From Monodelphis domestica (Eukaryota > Chordata > Mammalia > Didelphimorphia > Didelphidae): a stretch of DNA of 64,000 nucleotides. Positions within the stretch are counted from its first letter, which is position 1; the number at the start of each line of letters is the position of its first letter. The notes beneath the pieces were generated by a model that did not search any database, was not told where the DNA came from, and saw only the letters and a list, made by a program, of their open reading frames with translations. This document shows positions 56,749 to 64,000 of this stretch, piece after piece. The translations under genes were made by a program, and so were the position numbers. The DNA lies in contig NC_077233.1 in NCBI RefSeq assembly GCF_027887165.1, positions 184,257,517-184,321,516 of the forward strand. Direction: 5' to 3'.

Positions 56749-57925
56749 CTGCCCTCAAAAGGGGAGGTACCTGGCTCTCTGAAAAGCAGTGTTTCTCTTC
56801 TTTCCTGGGTCCCACTAACCAGTTGGTATGAAGAAACTGCTCCTAAGGAGTCCCTTCTCCCTTTTTTTATGCATATAATACTCACCTCTCCCAATCCATG
56901 GGAGAGAGAATGAGAATCAGTCATTCAGAAGCTGAAAGCTTGGTGGAAAGAGGTCCAAGCAGTCTGTAAATCTCTCACATGACAATCCTCCAGGGAAGAA
57001 CAAAGGATGATACCATTGCCTGGCTGGCACTGTAGACCATAAAGGTTGAGTCACAGGGATTTATAGAAAGCCAAAGCAAGAAGGAGCCTTTGAGAGCATT
57101 CACTCCAGCATCCTCATTCCCAGGGAAGATAAGTGACTTGTCCAAGGTCATGCCCTGAGCTAGCTGCAGACCTGAGGTGAGCATTACTTGAAACAAATTT
57201 TGCAGAAAGGAGTGTCAGGGGAATTTGGGGCCTTTTGACTATAAAGTTTCACCAGATTATTCTATAATCAGGCTAATTAGGCTCTGACCGCTCCTCACGG
57301 TCATAAATTCTGAGTACCTCTCCCTCTACATGTCATCGGCCTCCTGTCTCCCCGCTACCCGGCGGGGACGTCGGTGATGTTGGGTTTCTGTCCCTCTATT
57401 CCCCACTAAGACGTGCTGAGGACTGTGGAGGTGAGAACCTGAGGGAAAACCCCCTTGAGGAAGGGGACGGGGTGGATCTATATTATTCACCTTAGAGGCC
57501 TGGGGACGGGGAGCTTTTGGCTGGGATCTCAAAGCAAACAGTTCCGTCTGTCTTTCTGCCTTGAGGTCCGGAGGGTCCCTCCAACCTCCCCATTATTTGT
57601 TTGTCTGCATAGATATATACAAACCGTCAGTTCTTAGCGTAAGTGTATGTGTATGCTAACCACCTGATAATCAGCCACGCCTCCCCTTGCCCGGGACCAA
57701 TGAAATGTCCAATTCCGTCCTTTGTCCCTCCTTCTCAGCGTGCCCCCTCCTTCTAGCAACACCCCCCCTCCTCCTCTTCTTCCCCAGAAATTCTTTACTC
57801 TATTGTTCCTCCAGCCCCAGCCCCTCCGAGCTCCCGAGCTCCCCCAGCCTCAGCCCCAGCTTCTCCCTCCTCTCCCAGCTCCACCTCCCGCCCCCAGCTC
57901 CAACGCTCCAACTCTGGTGTTCAGA
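56749..57925. other. Segment upstream of the CpG island
   Basis: A MIR-like minus fragment at 57060-57195 (GATAAGTGACTTGTCCAAGG), then repeat-free sequence. A CpG cluster occurs at 57352-57375. A forward CCAAT (57698-57702) and strongly C/T-rich sequence from 57720 lead into the promoter. Confidence 0.5.
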
Positions 57926-58018
57926 CCCCATCTCTCCCGGAGCCCATGTGACTGGCTCACCCCGTATCGCCATCCCCGCCGAGCTTCTCTCGCGGTCGGT
58001 CACAGGCACTGGGCTCCC

Positions 58019-58064
58019 ATTGGCAGACGCGCCAGCCCCTCCCCGCCCCTCCCCCCTCTATAAG
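58019..58064 (+). promoter_or_regulatory. Core promoter: inverted CCAAT, GC boxes, TATA
   Basis: ATTGG (58019-58023), CCCCTCCCCGCCCCTCCC (58037-58054) and TATAAG (58059-58064) are spaced as in a classical pol II promoter. A cap site near 58091 (GCAGAG) would lie about 31 bp after the TATA box. Confidence 0.7.
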
Positions 58065-58090
58065 GCGGCGCTGGGCGGCTTCACCGCCGC

Positions 58091-58230
58091 AGAGCAGTTG
58101 TCGGGGCTGCTTTGTCCCTCCTTTCTCACCCCCCGCCCAGCCCCCCGCCCCTCCCGGGATGGTGCACGACTGGGATTGAGCCACCCGGGCGGAGGTAGCA
58201 CTAAGGTGGCCGCGTCTAAGCAGCGCCATG
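58091..58230 (+). other. Candidate first exon: 5' leader ending in the start codon
   Basis: About 140 nt from the predicted cap site to ATG (58228-58230), with CAGCGCC before it, a fair Kozak context. The next bases are GTGAGC, a strong splice donor, so the exon may end exactly after the ATG. This layout is known in calmodulin and cofilin-family genes, among others, but nothing here names the gene. The alternative is unspliced translation of a 64-codon Gly-rich frame ending at 58422, which has no family resemblance. Confidence 0.45.
58159..58179 (+). promoter_or_regulatory. Short upstream ORF in the predicted leader
   Basis: ATG GTG CAC GAC TGG GAT TGA encodes MVHDWD. It starts in a good context (GGG ATG G) and stops 48 nt before the candidate main start, so it could reduce main-frame initiation. 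Confidence 0.4.
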
Positions 58231-61200
58231 GTGAGCGCATCGCACAAGAGACTGGGGACGGCGGGGGGCTCCGGCAGCTGTCCCATGGAGCGCACGGTGG
58301 CGGGGACCGGAGGGGGAGTGGTGGCAGGGCACGGCGTTGGAGGGGGAGGGGGTGAAGGGCAGCTTGGAAGAATCGCGCGCGCACTAACCAGGTGGACTGG
58401 GGAGGCGAGGAACCGTGCATAATGACGAGCTTGAGCTGGGGTGTGGGGGCAGCGGGGCACCTTCGGACTTGGGTGCTGCGACGCGTAATGCCGGGGTGGG
58501 AGCGCGTAGTTTTCCTGAGGCTGGTGCAAGGGTGGGTGGGTGTGGGGAGGGGGCGCTCACAGCGCTAGAAGCGATCTCGGCGGGTGGCTGGGTGGGCTTC
58601 TTTGTTTCTGCGGCCCCGGGCCCAGCTGCAGAGAGATCGGGACAAAGGAAGCGGCGGCGACGGGGAGGAGGGAGCTGCGACGCCGCTGTCTGCAAAGCGG
58701 GCTCTAGGGGGCTAGGGGCTGCGCGGAATGGGGGTGGGGTCTTCTCCACTGGTCTGAGTCCCCGGGCTGATTTCCTATTCTATCTCCCCCCCTGGGGTGG
58801 AGCAAAATAACCGGCTGGACCAGGTCACTGAACCCATCCCCAGGCTCTCTTCTCTTTTCGGAGACTTCCCCGAAGCTCCTCCGCCCTCCTTTCTCCAGAG
58901 CGCCCGCGGTTCGGGTTCTGCGTTCCCTAGGAGTGGAGATGCCCCCTTCCTGCGGAGGCAGCGCTCCCCCTGGAAACGCGCCTTTCTTTTGGCTCCCAAT
59001 GCGAGTGCTTCCACTGCGCTCAGCCCTCCTCTCTCTCTCTCGGCTTAATGGGACACTTTGAAAATTCCCCAAAACGCCTCGGGAGGAAGGGAGAGGCGGC
59101 TTTGCCACAGAAACCAGTTGTCCACTGACTAAGAAGAGCTGGCTCTTGAGCACTGAATTGGAGTGTGTGGTTGTTTCTATTAGGTGAGCTCAAGAGAGAG
59201 TCTAGGTGAAGCTCGCAGCTACTTGCTGGTTGGAGAGTAGGAAGTGGGTGCCGACGTGCTCTTCCCTGGTTTGGAACCAGGAGAGTGTTTCCGAGTCTGA
59301 TTTGCACTAGAGTCTCAGAAAACTTCCTTTAGGGCCAGGTTCCTTCTCTCGAATTCCTTCTTATATGTGCTGAAGTGTCTGGCGTGGGAAGTCTCCGGTT
59401 ACGTTTTAGGGATGGAGCCGAGCTGATTTGAAAGAGAAAGTTTGAAGGTGTTTGCTAGAGCTTAAACTAAGCCACTTGGCTTCCATACTTAGGGGAAATT
59501 TTTTTTTGAAGGTGTGGGGTCGGGGGAGTCTAGACCTTTGATTTCACCTCCTTTCCTGGCGTGGAAATTTCTACCCATGAAGCAGATTGGCCTCAACTTT
59601 AAGTGACTTGATCTCGGTCGCGCTGCCAGTGTCTCACCGGCTGAACTTGAACCCATGCCGTCCCGACTCCTGCACCAGCTCTCCATCTTCTTGTCTTGTC
59701 TTCTTGCTTGTTGTCTCCAAGGTTATGAATACCGAATAATAAGGTTTTTAAGAGGAAAAATAAAGATGAGGGTGCTTTGTTTAGGTCAGTAATGCCAAAT
59801 GCCCTCTGGATGTTCAGTTTGGCTAGGTGACAGTTCTTTCCTGCTATAGTTACAGATTTAAGTAAATGAGGAGGCAAAGGGGGAAAATAAGAAGGAGGGA
59901 AGGTGACATGGTTGAGAATCTGTACATAACTTTTCCTATGCAGTTTTATATTACTTACTGGGTGGATTTTCCAAGGGAAAACGATCCATAGCTTCTGTCT
60001 CTACACCCCCTACTGCCTTCAGTCTGTGCATTCAAAAAATGCAAAGAATCTAGAGGTAAATGGGATCTGAATTTTGGAATGTGCTAAAATTTACCCATAA
60101 TTCCTGATTATGCACCATAAAAATCTGCTCCTGTTTCTCCTCCCCCATCCCCCCAACGTGGATAAATGAGGGTCATACATAGGCGAACCAGCCCAAATGG
60201 ATCTCTCCAAGGGACCGCCCCATGGCTGGGGCTGAAACTGCCCCTTCTCAGCCCTTGCTGCAAGTCTGTATCCTGTCAGTGGGGGCTGAGGGCAGTTCAG
60301 TGGAAACTCCCAGGACGGAGAGCTCGTTTTGTAGAACTTAGCCCCGGTTAGCCTTCTGGAACCCTCCTGGGATTAATCCTAATGAACTAGCACCAAGAGG
60401 AAGGGAGGAACAAACTGCCAGGAAGGATAATGAGGAGGAAGGTTGGTGCATCTGGTGTGAATTGCAAACTCACCGCTGCGCAGCTTGCCCGTCCATCCCC
60501 AAGATTGTTCCCCGGGGCCTTTGGCAGGGACTAGCCCTGTGCACTGAAAGGGAGGGACCCTGTGATTTTTCTAGGTGTTGGGCTCCTCTCCCTTCTCCCC
60601 AATATTTTTCTCATTGGCCTTCGGTCACCCCTTTCCTGTAGATAAAGCTGTTTTGTCTCTCGGAGCCCCCCACGAAATGCAAATGTGCTTCACAGCCAGG
60701 GATCAGCTTCCTAGCACAATCCATTCCCGTTCTACGGAGCTTGGAAGGAGGAAGGAGGAAGCACTTGAGTGCTTGTGGCCCTGAGCCTTGGGATTCTTTT
60801 GCTTTGCTGTTCTTTGGGGATGGCCATAGTGGGGAGGCTGGGAGGCTAAGTGTGAAGGCTTTCTTTGCTTCCCTGCCTCACTCTGACTTGCATAACTCCC
60901 ACTTTCCCCCCCACCCCTTTGGGAGTAGCTGTGGCTCCTCTGGAGAATTTCCTACCGCATTCCATGCTTGAATAGATAAAGCACTTTACGGTAGTTTTCA
61001 ATAAAGGCTGTCCTTCACTACAGTCCTGCCAGGTGGAAGTCTATATTTTTCCATTGTTGCTGGCCCTTTCCCAGGGAACATGGGAGGTCTGACCCTGGCC
61101 CCCGTGATGGATGTGGCCAGACATGTCAGGCGGCCTTCTCCGTCTCCTGTTCCAGTTGACTTAATACATTTAGAGATGCTCAGATAAGTCCGTAGCTCCT

Positions 61201-61505
61201 TCTCCCATTAAGAAAAAGGAAGTGGGGCCGAATAGGGTAGAGAAAAGGAATTTTGAACTCGGTGCCAGTGAGCTTGACTTTGAATCCTGACACCATTCAA
61301 GAATAGATTGTGCCGGAGAGGGGAGGATGAGGCCATCCCAAAGAGCCAGCCTGGCTTGATGCAGAAAAGGCCATGCCAATGTTTTAACAGGAAATCTACC
61401 CAACTGGCCCATCAGGGGAATACTGGAAATAGTGTCTACAGATCTTATTTTCTTGGATATATATATATACATATATATATATTTTTTAATTACCTTCATT
61501 TCTGA

Positions 61506-61758
61506 GCCTGAGCAGTGGCTCACAGTGGATAGAGTGTCAGGCCTGGAATTAGGTAGATTCATCTTCCTGGGTTCAAATCTGGTCTCAAGGACTTACCAGC
61601 TGTGTAGCCCTGGGCAGGTGACTTAACCCAGTTTGCCTCAGTTTCCTCATCTGTAAAATGAGCTAGAGAAGCAAAATGGCAGACCACTCCAGTATTTTTG
61701 TAACGAAAACTCCAATTGGGTCATGAAGAGTTAAAACATCACTGAAATGACTCAACAA
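61506..61758 (+). mobile_element. SINE type B, full length
   Basis: GGTTCAAATCTGG B-box, CAGTTTCCTCATCTGTAAAA, terminal GACTCAACAAC. Confidence 0.9.
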
Positions 61759-61782
61759 CATTTCTGAGCCTTCCTTTTAATA

Positions 61783-62240
61783 TATAATATATATTATATT
61801 ATTTATTAATTATTAATCAACTAAATAATTAATTAATATAATTAATTATTAATTAATATAATAATAAAAAGGTGGGGCATTGCAAAACCAGTGAATATCA
61901 ACTATTTGAAAATGTATAAAATATTTCATGCCTATAGCTCCTTCCTTTTTCAGAGAAGGGATTTACCTAGATTGTCAAATGCTTTGTTTGAAGGAGAAAA
62001 AAGACTGATGCTTTTTTGGTGGAAAAATCATTAAAAGTCATCAAACAAAGGTTGAATTACTATTTGGTGGTTATTATATATTTTTTCAAAGTACCAGCTC
62101 CTGGTCTTATTTATTAGTTCAATAGTTATTAATTATGAATTAATTATTAAATCAATAGTTCTTTTGTTTTCATTTTTATTAATTTCTCCTTTGGTTTTTA
62201 TGATTTCCAATTTGTTTTTTATTGGGGGATTTTTAATTTA
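61783..62240. repeat. AT-rich stretch
   Basis: Nearly pure A/T at 61783-61868 with palindromic ATTAATTAAT words, and again in part from 62075 to 62240; possibly worn LINE sequence between. Confidence 0.7.
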
Positions 62241-62314
62241 GGTGGTTATTATAAAAGAATTTTTTACACTTATAACTTGGACTATTCAGCTGAAATTTAG
62301 TGATGCTCCATCTG

Positions 62315-62332
62315 CCCCCCCCCCCCCCCCCC
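62315..62332. repeat. C18 homopolymer
   Basis: Eighteen consecutive C on the plus strand. Confidence 0.95.
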
Positions 62333-63085
62333 ATCCTATCTGGTTTTGCCCGGGCTTCTATGAACCCTTTGGGAAGAGGAAGACTCAAGAAGTGAGTCTG
62401 TCAGTCAATCAATTAGCATTTTTTAAGTGTCTGCTATGTGCCTGGCCTTGCCCTCAAGGAGCACACAATCTCATATTCCAAAAAGAAAGATAGCCTTTTG
62501 GATAGTGGGAAAGGAGGGACATTTTTTTCCAAAATGACTATATTTGAAACAAGAGTTTCTCGTCCTTGCCCTGGGTTTCTTAACCCAAATACTTGCAGGA
62601 AGGTAGAAAGAGCGATTCTGGAATAAGAGAATGTTCCTTCCAATCTCACCTGGGACACGGGGCCATTTTGGGCCAGCTGCTTAAGTTCCTGGGCCTCAGT
62701 TTCCTTATCTGTAAAGTGGTCTTTGGAGCCGTTGGTGCTGGACCTGGTACAGTCTTTTGGGCTCTCTTCCACTCCACTGCATCAACTATCTTCTTCCAAA
62801 GGAGCAGGACCCTTGGGGGAGATTGATGAGTGTAAGAAAGCGGCCCCCAAGCTCCCTCTCTGCCCCTCTGCTGGAACAGTGTCCCAGGGTGTGGGTTCCA
62901 GTCCTGAGCCTGGGTTGGCAGTGGGACTCTGCCTTCCTTGAGGAGGGAGAAGCCTGAGCTCTGAAGACAGGCTGCAAATGGTGCCTAAAGGCTGACCTTT
63001 GATCGCACCCGCTTTGTGGGGATGAGTTTTTAAATTCTCAAACCCCGTAGGCTTAGTGAAGTGCCTCGGATCCTGGGACAAGCAG

Positions 63086-63257
63086 GACAGCTGGGTGGCA
63101 CAGTGGATAGAGGGCCAGCCTTGAGGCTGTTCCTAGCTGTGGGGCCCTGTTTGCCTCGGTTTCCTCATCTGTAAAGTGGGCTGGAGAAGGAAACGCAGTC
63201 TCTTGGCCCAGAAAGCCCCAAATGGGGACAAGCCTGAAATGACTGAATAACAACAAT
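63086..63257 (+). mobile_element. SINE type B, internally deleted
   Basis: The head and tail are clear, but the B-box region is lost between GAGGGCCAGCCTTGAGG and CTGTTCCTAGCTGTG. Confidence 0.85.
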
Positions 63258-63472
63258 CGTGCTAAGCTCTAGGGAATACAAAGAAAGAGGTTCCTGTCCT
63301 GAAGGATGGGGGTGGGGCAGGAAAGAAGACAACATGCAAGTAACTCAGATGGTACAAGTTTTCATCTTTTAAATGGGTGCAATTGTGTTCCTTTCCTTTG
63401 CAACTCACCAAGATAAATTTCTGGGTAGGAGAGGGGCATCAAATTTCAGTTGAAAAAAAACAACAAAACTAA

Positions 63473-63668
63473 GGAGCAGCTGGGTGACTCAGTGCTTGGA
63501 GAGGCAGGCCTAGAGATGGGAGGTCCTGGGTTCACATCCCAGCCACTTCCTAACTGTGTGACCCTGGGCAAATCACTTCACCCCATTGCCTAAAAGAAAA
63601 GCCCTTACTGCTCTTCTGCCTTGGAACCCATACACAGTATTGATGCTAAGATAGGAGGCACGGGCTAA
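63473..63668 (+). mobile_element. SINE type A
   Basis: Head to tail present; ATTGCC is followed by a small A-rich insertion (TAAAAGAAAAG) before CCCTTACTGC. Confidence 0.88.
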
Positions 63669-63784
63669 AAGAGAAAACCTTGAGTTAGCTACCCTGGCCT
63701 TCTGACCTCCCGCTGGCCTCTTCTGCACTTCCCTCTCCCCTCCCCCCAGGGCATTTATTTGAAGGGTCAGGCTTTTTCCGAGGT

Positions 63785-64000
63785 TCCTCTCTCTCCCTCT
63801 CCCTCTCTCCCTCTCTCTCTCTCTCTCTCTGTCTCTCTCTGTCTGTCTCTCTCTCTCTCTGTCCTCTCTCTCTCTCCCTCTCTCTCTCGTTCTCTCTCTC
63901 TGTCTGTCTCTCTTCCTCTCTCTCTCTGTCTCTCCCTCTCTTTCTCTCTTTCTCTCTCCCTCTCTCTCTCTTTCTCTCTCTCTATCTGTCTCTCTTCCTC
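63785..64000. repeat. CT-rich tract running off the window
   Basis: Degenerate (CT)n with GTCT and CCCT units, all pyrimidine except scattered G, continuing past the last base. Confidence 0.95.

Larger units (their letters stand above)
57930..58770. promoter_or_regulatory. CpG island
   Basis: CpG density rises sharply at 57960 and stays high to about 58700 (for example CGCGGTCGGTC, GGCGGCGCTGGGCGG, CGCGCGCGCAC). A weaker cluster continues to about 59000. There is no SINE or LINE inside, typical of an active vertebrate promoter. I judged density by eye. Confidence 0.85.
58231..64000 (+). other. Putative first intron (open at window end)
   Basis: No coding-looking exon is recognisable after the promoter. 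The first 800 bp are CpG-rich; 59000-61500 is mostly repeat-free and may hold intronic regulatory sequence; the rest carries the repeats listed separately. If the donor at 58231 is correct the intron exceeds 5.7 kb. Confidence 0.4.

Noticed and set aside
58091..58230. Naming the gene (for example a calmodulin or cofilin gene) from its ATG-ending exon
   Set aside because: Many genes share this layout and no downstream exon lies in the window.
57687..58355. A 222-codon plus frame and a 190-codon minus frame across the promoter
   Set aside because: Stop-poor because of high GC; the plus frame would run through the TATA box and predicted cap site.
58228..58422. A 64-residue Gly-rich protein starting at the candidate ATG
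   Set aside because: The codon after ATG is a splice-donor match, the frame has no known domain, and its composition follows the CpG island.

Overview
The window looks like nuclear DNA from a marsupial. Its commonest dispersed unit is a tRNA-derived SINE of about 195 bp. It has a pol III A-box region near GGCTCAGTGGAT and a B-box near GGTTCAAATC. A core follows that includes GTGACCCTGGGCAAGTCACT, and the 3' end reads TCTAAGATGGAAGGTAAGG (called 'type A' below). A second SINE of about 240 bp shares the 5' half and ends in TTTGCCAAGAAAACC...GAACAACAAC ('type B'). From memory these resemble marsupial MAR1/WSINE-class CORE-SINEs; I could not check family names. L1 3' ends, L2, MIR-like and L3/CR1-like fragments fill much of the rest. 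Opossum and Australian marsupial origins cannot be separated from this reading.

Genes: I find no convincing internal protein-coding exon. The one supported gene signal is a CpG island with a plus-strand core promoter at about 57.9-58.8 kb. It has an inverted CCAAT box, GC boxes and a TATA box, followed by a predicted leader of about 140 nt. The leader ends in an ATG that directly abuts a splice-donor-like GTGAGC at 58231. If that is right, the rest of the window (58231-64000) is first intron and the protein lies outside, so I give no gene name.

Layout: 0-3.6 kb holds an L1 ORF2 remnant and SINEs; 3.6-5.5 kb is GC-rich with a 7 x 109 bp minisatellite; 5.6-10 kb is SINE/MIR-rich; 9.7-10.7 kb is a 7SL RNA pseudogene split by an L1; 10.7-23.4 kb is layered L1, L2, L3/CR1-like and SINE sequence; 23.9-24.2 kb is a GAA/GGA tract; 24-33 kb is mostly old repeats and unassigned sequence. 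The interval 33.5-42.8 kb carries three large purine/pyrimidine tetranucleotide arrays and a solo LTR whose U3 has grown into a 45-unit, 30 bp minisatellite. Next, 43-57 kb holds more LINE/SINE sequence and a second solo LTR nested in a SINE. The window ends with the promoter, its putative intron and a CT-rich tract.

The most notable structures are the enhancer-like minisatellite inside the solo LTR (38165-39722), with its higher-order repeat pattern and motif-altering variants; the split 7SL pseudogene (9726-10705); the recurrent growth of GGAA-type arrays from SINE 3' tails; and the promoter whose first exon appears to end exactly at the start codon.
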